From contig JBANDB010000003.1 in assembly GCA_037576215.1 (NCBI GenBank), positions 2,666,001 to 2,730,000 on the forward strand: 64,000 nucleotides of DNA. The letters are read 5' to 3'. The notes beneath the pieces are model-generated. The model did not search any database, was not told where the DNA came from, and saw only the letters and a list, made by a program, of their open reading frames with translations. The position numbers and the translations under genes are program-made. Positions 22,793 to 34,955 of the stretch are shown piece after piece. Position 1 is the stretch's first letter; each line of letters opens with the position of its first letter. The stretch comes from Armillaria gallica. Taxonomy: Eukaryota; Basidiomycota; Agaricomycetes; Agaricales; Physalacriaceae.

Positions 22793-24522
22793 TCAATCAA
22801 CTGCCATACCAGTAGAAACGTTATGTTCATCAGCCTCTCGTATTAATCGTTCTCTTTCATGTGCGTTCTCGTCCTCTATGCGAGGTTCCATAATTGTATC
22901 GACCCAGGCTAGACCCCAGGCCATATTCCCGGCCTTGGTCCCGCCAAGTACAGGTTTGGCGGTATGGTCCACTTCCAATCGACTTCGCGTCGGCTGGGTA
23001 TCGGAACGATCTACACCGCGCGCGGTCAGGGCAAACACGAGAATAAGAAAAAAGCTGAGCTCACAGTAAACATTACCAGTATGAGGCTCGTACACGCCCA
23101 GGGGTAGAGGATCGTGCGACGAGACCTTCCTCTTCTTCTTCAAAGGCTCGACTTCCTCCTCCCTCATCGTTTCCAGTCCACCACTAAGCTTCAACCTATT
23201 CCGTCTCCACTTGGCCAACTCCTCGTCGCTTTCACGTACCCGTTGTGCTATCATCCACATCCAGTTATCCTCTTTCACACCATCTCTGCTGAGTAGACTT
23301 TTCCTGACTGCGTTCAACGGTCCGTCGCTGAATGGTCCCCAGCCGCTTCCGCCGAATATTGTTGTGGGCCCACCAGCACGGTATATTCCTAGTCCACCAC
23401 CACTGCCACCTTGAGGGTTTGCACGATCGGGTCGGGACGCGGCCTCGGTTGATTGGGTATTTGGGTCAGGAAGGTCCCCAACTAAGTCGCCTGGTTTGAT
23501 TCCACGTTCGGCTATCTCTTGAAGGGTCTTTTCTTCATAATAATCGTCTGTCACCCATCTGCCGTCTGTATGACACAATTTAGCCGTGCTTTCCAATCCA
23601 CGATAGCCATCCACGTACCTAACACCATCTTACTTCCATGTAGCTTGAACGCGCTTCGTGCAGTGATGAGAGTAACGCTCCTCGTGCGGAGGTGTGAACC
23701 AAGCTTTCCTTCCCCAATGAGATAGTCTTTTTCTGGCTGTGTCGCGTTTAGTTTGAACGCCAGAGGATTCCGACGGAAGTAATACAGCGAATCTCGGAAG
23801 CCTGAGGTCCGCGCCGCGTCGATGGCGAGCATGTAGAGTCGTTTATCATGACGATTGGGAAGAAAAAATGTATTTGCCTTGAATTTCCGTCCTATTTCTT
23901 TTGAGTACGCCACCTTAAAGAAACAAAATAAAACTGACGCACCTCCCAGGAGGTTCCCCCATTTGTCGATCTTTTCGTCGCCTTTCGGGTCGTCGGGGGT
24001 GACGAACTCGTCGCCTTCGATGACGTAGACTTCTCCTTGTATTTTCCGGAACGGCTTGCCCCCGCCCAGAGGAGCAAGTTTCTCCTTGGCCTCTTCAGCA
24101 ACTTCCGTCTCAACGTCGTCCTCGCCTTCTGCTTCACCGCCCGTCCCAGCATCACCATCGTCCTCGCCTCTCCTTGGCAGCTTAATCGTGATCGACCCAC
24201 GCGGCGGCCTGCCTCTCCCCCGTGGTCTTCCCCTTCCCCGCGTCCGAGTCGGTGGAGCAGCAGCAACGGCGGCGCCTCGTCCTCTCCCTCGCGGCCGTCC
24301 CCGCCCTCGTTTTATGACACGGATCTCGCTGGATGGTGTGGGAGCATCCTCGGTGCCGCCTTCTTCATTGTCCGCTTCCTCGGTGTCTCCACCTTCAGCA
24401 TCAGCTTCAACTTCGGCTTCACCGTCGCTTTCTGTTTCGACGAGCTCCTCCGGTTCTGGTTCTGGTGGCGGTTGTGGGGCACGAGGTTTGATGATTATTT
24501 TCGGAAGGCTGCCTGACTTCAT
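22793..24522 (-). CDS. NPL6/RSC7: RSC/SWI-SNF chromatin-remodelling subunit Rsc7/Npl6 (Swp82 family)
   Basis: Four exons (24522-23943, 23891-23619, 23565-23077, 23010-22793) encode about 519 residues. The N-terminal 110 residues are acidic, then strongly basic with two AT-hook-like RGRPRGRGR tracts. The diagnostic RSC7/Swp82 domain follows: GDEFVTPDDPKGDEKIDKWG, FLPNRHDKRLYMLAIDAART, RDSLYYFRRNPLAFKLNATQ, GSHLRTRSVTLITARSAFKL, and after the second intron GRWVTDDYYE. The protein is a structural subunit of ATP-dependent nucleosome remodellers in the nucleus. Introns 1 (51 nt) and 3 (66 nt) are multiples of three without stops, so unspliced readings look deceptively open. The C-terminal part has a Gly-rich segment and a basic KKKRK motif, a plausible nuclear signal. 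Confidence 0.92.
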
Positions 24523-24604
24523 GAGTGGTAATTATGGCTACGGAAGAGCGATAGGTAACAAGATCGTCGAAGCAGGCGGTGAACGCGAATTTTGAAAGCA
24601 GGAC

Positions 24605-24640
24605 CGTGACGTAACGACGTGACAACTATCACGTGACGAT
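24605..24640. promoter_or_regulatory. CRE-like and E-box cluster upstream of rsc7
   Basis: Within 36 bp are TGACGTAA (24607-24614), a CGACGTGAC (24615-24623) and TCACGTGACG (24629-24638), starting about 85 bp from the rsc7 ATG. TGACGTAA matches CREB/ATF bZIP sites and TCACGTGA matches Cbf1-type sites; occupancy is inferred. Confidence 0.45.
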
Positions 24641-25543
24641 CGTTAATTTCGGCACGCGAGTCCACAGGGACCCACAACGCGCTATTGACAGGACTCTATG
24701 AGCGAGCCTTTGAAATCATCCACGTATTTTAAAAATGTTTGCCAGTGAAATGAAGCTACTCTTTCTCTCTATGGCACGGCAGGGCAAGGCCTACTGCAGT
24801 TTGCGACGGGGTGTTGAAATTACCTTACTAGAAAGCAAAGTCACCCGAAACTCGTGAATGGGAAAATATGCTTCAATATTAATACGCGACATTTGAATCG
24901 AGGCGGGAAGCCCTAAACTAGTTTTCTGCAGCGACGCTGCATTCAGATCCAGCGCCAACTAGTTTATTTAAGAGATGCATTGAGAAAAACTTTGCAAGCT
25001 GGTGACAGTGGCCGAGAGCAAACCTTTTGCCAGGTGTTGTCTGCTATTGGCTGGTAATAAGCTGTCAAATCTCCTGCTGTATGCTCCCGTAAGCTGCTTA
25101 GTCCTCTCATCGCTGGTCCTGTCAGTATTTTTGGGGCTGCAGGTCACGTACTAAAGCCAGCAAGGTCCTGGGCGCCGCTTGAAAGTTGGAAATGACAACG
25201 AAAACTGAAATCCAAGGCTAGTCTCGTAACATTTTGAAATTGCATCCAAAACCGGCCAGAACCTCTGTTAGCATGGCAAATGACGTTCTCATGAAGCTAA
25301 CGGCTTGGCTTCGGGAACCCTGTTCGAAGGTAGGTTGGACTACATAGTTCGGGTCAGTAATAGTTGCAGCGTGCCATTTTCTTCCGCTTTTCGCTTTCCA
25401 AATTGTCCCGTTGCTTCTAACTCGCGACTCCACCTACTGCATGCACTTTTTAGCTGAGTTAGCTCGCATCCTGCCAGAAATCGAGAAGTCTTCTCGAATA
25501 CTTTGCTATTTAGCATTCTATGCATGCATGAATCGCACGAGAA
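24641..25543. other. Intergenic, nothing recognised
   Basis: The stretch separates the rsc7 promoter from the 3' end of the carboxylesterase. Reading frames are short and composition is mixed. No RNA gene or repeat was seen. Confidence 0.5.
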
Positions 25544-27673
25544 TCATGTTCGTAACTCTTTAGCTAAACTATGCCAGAATTCACACCGTTCGTCCAATCC
25601 ATCTGTAACATCCTCCAAATGAATACTGCCAGGTTGCAAGAGCATTCGCCGGTTCCCATCACTCAACGACGTCATCTGCAATTTTGGTCAACACAAATTT
25701 GGTCCAAACTACAAGTAAATGTACAGACCTGCCATCTCGGCGCAAGTTTCGCCCTCGGTACTCCCGAAGTAGCAAACGAGGTCCAGTATTCCCTCATAAC
25801 CTCAAAGAGCGCTTCATCATTACTATCAGGCGTTAAGTCGGGCGCTTCTGAGGAGAACAGCGCCTGGAGCTCGTAATGATGGTCGTCACCAAGATGGGGA
25901 TTGTCATAGTGATAGAGATATGCGACGAGGCCAGCGTCGGCCGCGCTTCCAGCGATGAGCTTGGCGGTGCAGATGTATCTCATCTCCCCATACATTTGTT
26001 GTTCTTGTAGCATCGCAGAGTTGTTGTAATCCTTGATAGGATACAATTCAAGTGCCTTATCGAAGGATTCGGAGGTGAAATTGCCGTATTGACCTTGGAT
26101 GAAATTGAACGTCGTGCTTTCCGTGGCACTGGGTGTAGAAGTGTTCGCGGCTGGATCGGGGAGCTCTGCCGACCAATTTGCTCCCTCGTTGGTATTGGAC
26201 CTTTTGCTCTTCTGTTAGCATGAAGGGTTGTGTGATCTTTATGAACATACCCGTAGAAAATGGGGACTTGCGCAAATCGGCCATTGGTAAATGCCTCTAC
26301 CGGTCCTTCACGGATGAAAGTACCATCGACGATTGGAGCGAATGGATACAAAGTCGAGGTTCGCTCGTCAATAGTGGCGTTACCCGCAACTGTGAGCACG
26401 CTACTATTTGCAGCTCGCAAGCACGTCAACGTATTGCTTCCTAGCCCTCCGCAGCCGCTATGAGAGAATAAGATAGAACCTCTGGTTATAGATAGAGGAA
26501 CCTACGCAAGTGATGCGAATCGTGAGAACAATTCCTCGGGATAGCTATCGCTGTAAAGAGGCATGTAATTCATAGATGGACTGTCTCCCATGGCCGCGTG
26601 AAATAAGTCTTCATCATCCCCGCCGTTTGCCATAACCTGGAGTGAAGTAAATGAGGTTGGGAAGCATGCACTAAAAAGGACATTTTACTTGGAACATTGT
26701 TGAACCTGCTCCTGCAGACTGACCCCATATGGTCACACGACTGAATATATCGACACATTCTCAGCGTAATAGAAGTTAGACACGATGAGTTACATACCTC
26801 GAATTGCCTCCGAACTGACCTATGTAACGTTGAATCCACCGGAGAGCAGCACGCTGCGCGAGCTTCGTCAGGTGCCTAGCAATCAATGTATAGGCGGAGA
26901 CAATTACCTGGTCCAGTAGTCCGGCATTAATCACGCCGTCTGCTGCAAGCAGAGAGCCACCTAATCCACCTGCATGAGCTAACAAGGGAACGCTAAAATT
27001 TATCGTGAAATTTACCAAGAAAGCCAAATTGTCCCAGCCGGTACTCGAATGTTACGAAAATAAACGGATTCGCTGACGATTGCATGAGCCATTCCGGGGT
27101 GTAGGAGTGCGAGTTTCCGCCTTGGTAGCCACCACCATGCCAAAACACGAGTACAGGTAAAGGAGTAGATGGGTCAGCATCGATCGGCACGTAAACCTGC
27201 GTATATATTATCATTGTCAATGGAATTGCAGAGCAATCGCGGGGGATCATACATTTCCGAAGAGACAGTCTTCCGACGTCTTCTTGAAATTTACTGTTGA
27301 TGATTGCGACGTCGAGATACATGTTGGACCGTACTGTGTTACGAGTGAGTTGGCGTAGATTTAAGGCTGGGAAGGTTAATTACACTAGTAGCATTGACTT
27401 CCCCTAGGTGAGTCGTTGGCGGAGAGACAGGTGCTCGCCACCGTAGGTCTCCAATAGGTGCATCAGCGAACCGAACTCCAAGGTAAGATACGATCCCAGA
27501 GGTTTTATTGGTCGCCCCGTTGAAGGTTCCATCTAAATTGAGGATAATTACGAGGTGACGTCGAAGAAAGTCGCAAGATACGAACAGTCAAGAACGACAG
27601 TTGATTTCCCTCTTGTGAGAGCTGGGTTAAAGCAGAGGAGCGCGAATAAGGCAAGTGGACCGTTGAGGATCAT
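25544..27673 (-). CDS. Secreted type-B carboxylesterase/lipase
   Basis: Eleven exons (27673-27586, 27532-27384, 27333-27253, 27196-27016, 26969-26908, 26853-26798, 26740-26689, 26636-26506, 26457-26251, 26200-25729, 25675-25544) encode about 536 residues, the typical length of the cholinesterase/Candida rugosa lipase family. A signal peptide (MILNGPLALFALLCFNPALT) is followed by VVLDYGTFNG and LGVRFADAPIGDLRWRAPV. The oxyanion-hole motif is VLVFWHGGGY. The nucleophile elbow is TIWGQSAGAG, with the catalytic Ser in GQSAG. The acid is the Glu of NTNEGANW, and the candidate His is in LGDDHHYEL. Disulfide cysteines are in SEDCLFGN and CLRAAN. The likely substrate is an extracellular ester or lipid; specificity cannot be read from sequence. 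The gene diverges from the thioesterase gene. Confidence 0.92.
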
Positions 27674-28558
27674 GGTCGATTTGCTGGGTAGGGGGGGTGT
27701 AACTGATACAGTGGCCTCATTTAAATGGGGGCCATTGCAAGATCACCTGGTATTTTACCCGAACGTCCGAGTGTCGAGCACTGTCAGAGAAGAACAGCAC
27801 ACGTATAGATATATAATCACATCTGATCATGAGTATGGAGAGGAGATATTATTAGCACAAAAAGTGGCCTTTGCCACATGCCGTGGCGTTAAGACGAAAG
27901 CTCGTTTTCTGTGAAGGAGCAATAGTTATGTAAATATTCGCAATGTAGAATACAGCAGATAACTCACATCTGTGTTTCCTGGTATTTTTCTAGTTCGACA
28001 AGACTTTGTCTCTATCCAGGTGTGATGCATCCCGAAACTCCCGTTAAGCTGAAGATGTACCAATTGGAGTAAAAATCTTTTTGGAACTGTATACAAGCCC
28101 AGCTGACTGAAATCCAGGAGGCCTGACCTTGATAACGACACGATGCACACAACCATTCATGTTATTGAGGCACACGGTGCCTATAAATAACATCTTCTGT
28201 AATCTTGCCGGACCATAAGTATATTCAGTGCAAACGCGGAGCGGTATTGTCAGAATTATTTCAGGTCCCGATGCTGGCCCTAGTGCCTTAGGACAGCTTG
28301 AGCTCCGCTGATGTGAACAGCCGGCAGGCTCCCGGATGAACACTCAGTAATCATTATCGATGAATCGCGTCTTCAAGGGAAAAGTCCAAGAAAGGTCACC
28401 GCAGCAGAAGACAAGCAAAAGGAGTTCAAGTTGAGGTTCCAATTTCGGAAGCAGCAATGTTTGGCATGAGCCTGTTTGGAAAGACCGGTGTACACCGGAA
28501 CCGGTTGCCGGTGACCCTCACCTCACCACCACTACGACGTCCTTCCTGCCTCTTTGTC
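27674..28558. other. Divergent promoter region, esterase and thioesterase
   Basis: About 0.9 kb between two divergent starts. It contains only weak minus-strand frames around 28044-28343 without recognisable homology. An in-frame ATG at 28457 could extend the thioesterase N-terminus by 34 residues. Confidence 0.45.
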
Positions 28559-29584
28559 ATGCTTCTGAAGAGACTACAGGCTAGATTTCCGATAAATTTT
28601 AGGTCACGGCCCTTCATCTCGCCCATCCTTACAAGACGGCTGACAACGGAGACGCAGGCAGGGCCCTCGCGTCGTCCACACTTTCTGTTTACTGGCATTG
28701 TCGCGGGACTGGGGCTGTACTTGGGAGGAGCAATTTACCCACCCCAGGAGCTTGTTTTTCTTTACCCACGGCATGCACCTGCTCCTCCGTCTGATCTGAC
28801 TTCTCCCGATGTGATCGCCTATACGGATTCGCTGGAACAACAGCTGCAGAATCTTCCGTTACTGCAGAAGGTCCGAAAGGCCGAGGATGCAGATGAGTGG
28901 TACGAGACACGACCATATACGAACTTTCCCGAGGACAGGCGCGTTAACAACCTGACGGCGGGTGCTCTAAGGGGTCCGGGCAAGCTGGCACTTCCACCAG
29001 TAGTCAGGGCAAAGAGGGACGAGAGTGAGGCATGGATATTTGCCCACCTTGGCAGAAGTTTATGTGGACACGATGGGATCATCCATGGTGGATTGCTAGC
29101 TACGCTACTAGATGAGAGTTTGGGCAGATTGGTATGTCACTTTTGGCCTCAAGAGTTCGTTTGGTGAGTTGACACTTAACCGTCAGGCTATCGTCAATCT
29201 TCCCGAGAAAGTCGGTGTTACTGCGACGCTCTCACTTACATACAAGGCGCCTACGATTGCTGATCAGGTCCGTCAGTTCCGTAGACAAAATAAGCCAGTG
29301 ATCATCTCATATCATAATACAGTTTGTTGTCATCAAGACATCTCTTCAAGAGCTCCAAGGGCGCAAGATTATTGTCACTGGACGGATAGAAGATTTGGAG
29401 GGCAAAATTCTTGTCGAGGCATCGTACGTCAGTCAATATCATTCGATGCTACCGTGATTAATACATCTACAGCGCTCTCTTTATCCAACCGAAGTACTCT
29501 GGCATGTTGAACAAAAGACCGCTCCATGAAGCACTTGGTATGCCGACGCCCATTCCGCCCCTCTCGGACGCCGAGAATTTGTAG
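28559..29584 (+). CDS. HotDog-fold (4HBT) thioesterase-family protein, probably mitochondrial
   Basis: Four exons (28559-29131, 29187-29267, 29323-29423, 29473-29584) encode about 288 residues. The N-terminus is basic and hydroxylated (MLLKRLQARFPINFRSRPF), as in mitochondrial presequences, and precedes one likely membrane segment (FTGIVAGLGLYLGGAIYPP). The C-terminal half is a HotDog domain: AWIFAHLGRSLCGHDGIIHG, GLLATLLDESLGRL, then KVGVTATLSLTYKAPTIADQ and the strand VVIKTSLQEL. The HGG and DES motifs are those of PaaI/THEM4-like acyl-CoA thioesterases. Substrate is unknown. I prefer the ATG at 28559 because the mitochondrial-type leader starts there; 28457 is the alternative. Confidence 0.85.
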
Positions 29585-31040
29585 TTACGAGTATGGTCCT
29601 CGTTGTGAGTCGTTAGCTGCTGTGCGTTGATGTTACTCATTCTGAAGCATGGTCCGCAACTAGGGTTGCGGTTTTCCGATTATTAGACCCTAGAATCTTC
29701 CGGGCGATGCAGGCGCATGTTTCAAGAGCCCGCTAATGTAGACAATTTAGACGATGGACTGTTGACGTCAGCTTTTCTATCCTTATAGATTCCTCCATTT
29801 TCTTCGCGATGATCCCATCAGCTGGGGGCCTGACTAATTGCTTCGGGCAGACCAGTGTTCGACCGAGAAGGGTCATCTTGATTTTTTACCCTTAAAATCA
29901 TCTAGTACTTGCAAGACTTAATTCTTAAGGTGCGTGTAGCAGTGAATCAACGCCTTGAGCGTAAGCATTTCCTTTTGGCTGAGTCAGAAGTGGTCAATCG
30001 TTCTTCTTGATTGATGTATACCATAGCTCTCCTCATGGTTCAACGCAAAGCGCAAAGATCCTTCGGAGCACGAACCGGCGACGGTTGCTCTTCGGAGATA
30101 TGCGATTCATGATCATGTCGCTTATATTCTACTTACGGTTTGGCGCATTGCAAAAAATGTCTCACACATGCGCTCACGCGTTGTATCATGATACAGTGTT
30201 CCTGAAATCAGGTTACCCGCGCACCATCTGTAGGCTTTGGTCGTTGCTTGGTTTTTCCGCGATACCATCTATTTCCTGCGATGGCCTTTTACACCTACAC
30301 TGCAATGAGAGCTGATAAACTCGCGCGTCGGAACCAATAGTCGTGATATACGCTACTGGTGTGTAATGTGCATGATGACGGAGTGCCTGATCCTGTTGAT
30401 GGGAATGGTACACCATATTAAGGAGTATTCCTACTCTGCTTTTTCGGCGTTCGTACTGAAACAGCGGGTTCAGTAGGCCCCTAACAATGTCAGTACCCTT
30501 GGTTTCTCTAACGCAATGTGAGTTGAAACCCAGCAGAAATTTTTCAGTTACCTTACGCGCTAAGAGTAGGGTCTGCTCACCAATACAACAAACACGGTCT
30601 GTGAGTTAGATACCGACCAGGCCGTCGCAAATCATGATGGATATCAAATCATCAAAAAGTGGTTCCTGATCCGGTTACGGTGATGAACCTGGATCAACAC
30701 TATATATTCGCAGTTTGGAATTGGTTACCCACTCGATGCTTCAATAATTCTCACCATCACCAGAACGAGTCATTAGCTCCGGTCATTGGGCGCATGAAAC
30801 CCTTCTCTTAAATAACTCCATTGTTTACTTTGGACTGATCCTCAACTTCACCCATGATCCCTCCTGCGCCTCTCTCACAAGTCTTGCCACTACCGCCAAA
30901 GGTCTAGCACTACCTGATTTCTCCTCATTTGACCCTTACTCATTGTCCATATTATCTGTCAGGACGTCCGACGCCATTCTGCTTCGTTTCACGCTACCAT
31001 TTCTACGACTAAGCCGCTTTCACTCGTCTTCTTGGAGCCC
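29585..31040. other. Intergenic, nothing recognised
   Basis: Both strands are interrupted by stops at short intervals. No repeat, hairpin or tRNA-like cloverleaf was found. The last 250 bp, with pyrimidine-rich tracts (cctctctcacaagtcttgcc), probably form the promoter and 5' UTR of the next gene. Confidence 0.45.
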
Positions 31041-32750
31041 ATGACGCGGTATCCGTTCAGGAAACCGAGCACGACGAACTCCCAAACCGATGCCTCTGAA
31101 ACCTCTGTCCAATCCAGCTCCAAACATTTTCACTCTCAAGCAAGCTTGTCCACTTCAATACCTGTAATACCAGACGAATCCCAAGGGCCACTGCAGGTGC
31201 TTCCAAACGGTATACGATCATATCAGGTTCTCTGTTTCAGGTAATTTGACTGATGACTGCTCAGGAAGACACCACGCCGCTTCTACATCTATTCCCGCGA
31301 TTCTAGGCGATTTAAGAGGACTAGTTAGGAGTGCGCTCTTCATTGTTGTTTCAAGTATTTCATTTGATGGCATTCTTTAGATGATCACAAGCCGCCCACG
31401 CGAATACCTTCCTCTGACTTTCAAAGTATCACGGCTACTAGTTCCCATGACGGGAACACTGATATCCCGGCAGGCGAAGACAAGCTTGGATCCTCGCCCC
31501 GGAAACAGAAGGGCAAACTGTCACTTTCAATACCACACATAGTTCACAGTTACCAGGCACAGGAGGGCGAGTCTAGTTTTCCTAGCAGTGCGGACGTTTC
31601 AATGGACGCGCCCAAACATGGCTTTCGCATAATAGGACGCGGGGGGTCGGGATCCTCTTATACTGTCACACCCACTCGGCCGAAAACCCGGAAAAGCGAG
31701 CCTTACCTAGCTCAGGCTCGTGAAACTCAGCTTTCTCCGATCGCAGGACCATCACGCCTCCCTCTTCTGCCTGTCAATACTGCGGCTTCTACGCCGCCGC
31801 AAAGCAAGCTTCGTTATTCTGGTCGAGGAGGCGCAGGGTCCAAGCCTCGTTCCCTTACTCCCAAACCCCCCAAAGAGCATCGATTTGGTTTCGACTTCAA
31901 GATTCCAACACTGTGGAAAGGGAAGACCAAAGTTGAGGAGGAGGAGGCTGACAGTACCGCATTCATCGGGGACTCGGAATCGGATGTTAGCTCTATACAT
32001 TTCGCAGAACCTATGGTGCCGTTGCCGAAACCTACTTCGCCATCTCGACCTCACGATGATGCGTTCGAAGAAGCTATTGATGAAGAATGCCGGTCGATTC
32101 CAGATGTCATAGAGGACACTGTTGCTACTGAAAAACCGGATACCGCCGCACCGTCACCGATACCGTCGTCGTCTGGCCTGGAAATGCAACAACGGAGAAT
32201 GACCGGAGAGGGCATCCGGTACCCCAAAGCAGGATTCATTTTTGTGCCGAAGAATTACAGTCGAGTAATGTCTGGGCGGATCGTAATGCCCTCGCTTCCT
32301 CCGATGTCTGACATCTCTTCTTCGACGGTGTATAAGGGACCATCCCGTCGGCATAGTTTACCCGTTGCAATACCTGAACCTAAATCTGCAAGTACTCTAG
32401 GAACCTTCGAGGATCCACAGGCACGTGAAGATAACCAATGCGAAGCAGAAACAACGCCGGTCTCCTCCATGATATTTTCCATCCCGCCCTCCCCGGCGCC
32501 TTCACTGCAGGACCCTATCGAGGAGGTACCCTTACATATTGAGCCTGAAGGGGTGGATTACACGCTTTCGAGTCTCCGACCAGATTCACCATTTATGGGC
32601 TCGTTTATTCCCATTTCGCCGCCGACTTTTGAGCGCGTTATGAGTGAGAGCGGGGGTTTTGTCTCGGTGGTGGACGAAAAACAAGGATGGACGGGGCAGT
32701 GGAATCGGGGGAATATTAGGGAGGTCATTAGCGCCCTGAGGGAGCTGTAG
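31041..32750 (+). CDS. Disordered hypothetical protein with GRGG(S/A)GS motifs
   Basis: Three exons (31041-31209, 31265-31330, 31381-32750) join in frame to about 534 residues. The protein is rich in Ser, Pro and charged residues with no globular domain. Two similar motifs, IIGRGGSGSSYTVTPTRP and YSGRGGAGSKPRSLTPKPP, lie about 60 residues apart and recall the GRGGAGN motif of the fungal DUF3602 family. A repeated STSIP(A/V)I / LSIPHI pattern appears in all three exons. Another conserved-looking stretch is YPKAGFIFVPKNYSRVMSGR. Start and first intron are the least certain parts; the alternative frame of exon 2 is also open. Confidence 0.62.
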
Positions 32751-34955
32751 GGTTATCGGGGGTATCCAGTTGAGCATGTTATCGCTCTTTCACATTTCTT
32801 TTTCGACAGATTTACTGCCATAATTTTATCCTAGCCAGAAATAACGGTCTTATTAGCTCGCGAGTCTGTCGTTCACAACTGTACACTTAATATCATCTGC
32901 AGTACACCAGCTTCGCTTGATGGATGGATCACAATGACTAGACGCTACACAGCTGAGAATCCGGACTAAGTAAGTCCTTCGCGACGTAGAATTCTATGGT
33001 TGTTGCTTTGTTTTAGGTGGCTGGGACGTGTCTACCTTACATATTGAAAACGGTTGTTAAGCAACATACTTGCGCTATCTCCTCACTTGCCAACAATCGT
33101 CCCTGTGAACAGGCCACTTTCAGCTTATCTTTCTCAACCAAATTACCAAACAAACGACTAAGGTACTCATCAGAGGGAACAAACACCGGAAACTGCATCG
33201 GCAGTGGTTGCCGGTTAGCTACCGCGCGGGGCAAATGGTCGATGATATATCAATGATGATAATGACCTGTGACCCCTTCAACGGGCAAGACGGTCAATCT
33301 GTGACGCACGGGTTTGTCCCACTCACGGTCACTCTGAGCTCCTTGGCAGCTATATGGCTATATGAATATGATCTCCCTCCCGGCTTCGAAGTTTGGAGAC
33401 GGAAATTAAGTAAGTATTCAATGACATACTGCACATAATGAATTGACGCGTGACGTCATCTCTTTTCGTTATGTACCAGCAGCCGAACATCTTCGCTAAA
33501 CCGTTTTCGACGCAGTTCACGTGCTGATCTTTTTTTGCTTCAACATACCACAAAATGACTGAGAGAAATGCGGTTCGCGAGCTAAAGGAAGGCTAGTTCT
33601 ATTCTTTCTGTTTGATCCGTTTTTTTCGTAGCACTTGGTTTACGGTAAGTATTTTCAACAGGTCAAAGCAAGTATAGCTATCGCGACTGTTATATTTCGA
33701 ACTTCCATTGCCTTCTCAGAAAAACTTGATAAGGGCCGAGCTGTCAGTCTGTGACTATCTGGCAGTGCCATGCCCACAGCTGCAGTCGAAAAAGGTCGCT
33801 GTTCGCATGCTTCAACTTATCATCCACTGACGTGGAAGTATCTATTTCTGGCCTCCTGCGGTTCCAAGTCTTCTGTGTAACCTCTTGGAATGGGGCCAAG
33901 CTCATAAATCCTACGATTCAATGTCGGCGCTTCAAAGTCACGGAGGTGTTCTAGTGTTCTCTCCGCATGGTGAATCATCCTACGAGACTCACATGACGCC
34001 TATATGCTCGACCTTCCTCAACATTTACCATGTCATGCCTGTAAGTGATGTAGCACCCACCCGTCACATCTTATCGTATGCACCGTAGGACATCTCCGGG
34101 GCGCTCTTAGGCCAACTGTATAATGAATCAACGCGGACAAGTTGTTTTGGGAGAATCCTCATGTGTGTGTGAAAGATAGTCCATCATGGTCAACTCAGGT
34201 GTGAGTCTTCGTCCACTAGATAGCTAGCCGAACCAATCAGTGCTGCTGTCGTTGTCGTTCCTTGAGTGATTGAAGATTTCTCCTTTTCTTTTCGCTAGAT
34301 CATGATATCCGAGAAGGCCAAGCTCATGTTCTCATGTTCTGTTACGGAAGCGAAGTAATCATATTTTGATTAATCGGTGAAGTTTTTATATTCTAGGGCT
34401 GACCTTGGCTCTGTTCGTTGCCTGACAATGATGACAACATGTAACAAATTGATACAGTGACTTGAGAGCCGCAGACTACTACAAGCAGCGTTTCCACTTT
34501 TACAAGCTCAAAGGACGAACTCACACAGAGCGCTACTTCCGTTTCAGGTACGCTTTCTGTATCGATTGATAGCGAACCATGTGTTTATGGAACGCATACA
34601 ACAGGCATATATCGTGGGTTCGACCTAGTGTTCAACAAACCTAATTTCGGTTGTTGCCGCCGGCTCTCTTCAGAGGAGTACGATCTCGACGCGACATCCT
34701 GTAAGTAGAACTATCCTTGTTAGCGGGATGCGAATTTGACTTTCATCAAGTCAGCTATTTCAGGCTCCCAATCGATATTTTAGGTTTAGATTGATTGCAG
34801 CCGAGGCATCTAGCCAAGAGAAGTTCCTATTGGATCAACTGATGCCGACTTTCCGCTTGTGGGAGAGAGAAGTATCGTAAACCAGTGAAAACTCGGGATG
34901 AAGTATCGTCGTGGCAAAATTCTTTCTTCCTTCCTGATCCCTGGTCATATTCAAC
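32751..34955. other. Gene-poor stretch with a possible decayed gene
   Basis: Most of the 2.2 kb shows no gene. Between about 33885 and 34650 on the plus strand there are several short open segments bounded by splice-like sites: one reading SALQSHGGVLVFSPHGESSY and ending at a GTAAGT at about 34040, DISGALLGQLYNESTRT (about 34091), HDIREGQAHVLMFCYGSE (about 34303), DLRAADYYKQRFHFYKLKGR (about 34463). I could not join them into one frame or recognise a family. Confidence 0.35.

Noticed and set aside
24037..24595. Plus-strand frames opposite rsc7 (159 and 179 codons)
   Set aside because: They are complements of the basic and acidic low-complexity region of Rsc7.
27555..27914. 119-codon plus-strand frame
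   Set aside because: It is antisense to the signal-peptide exon and first intron of the carboxylesterase.
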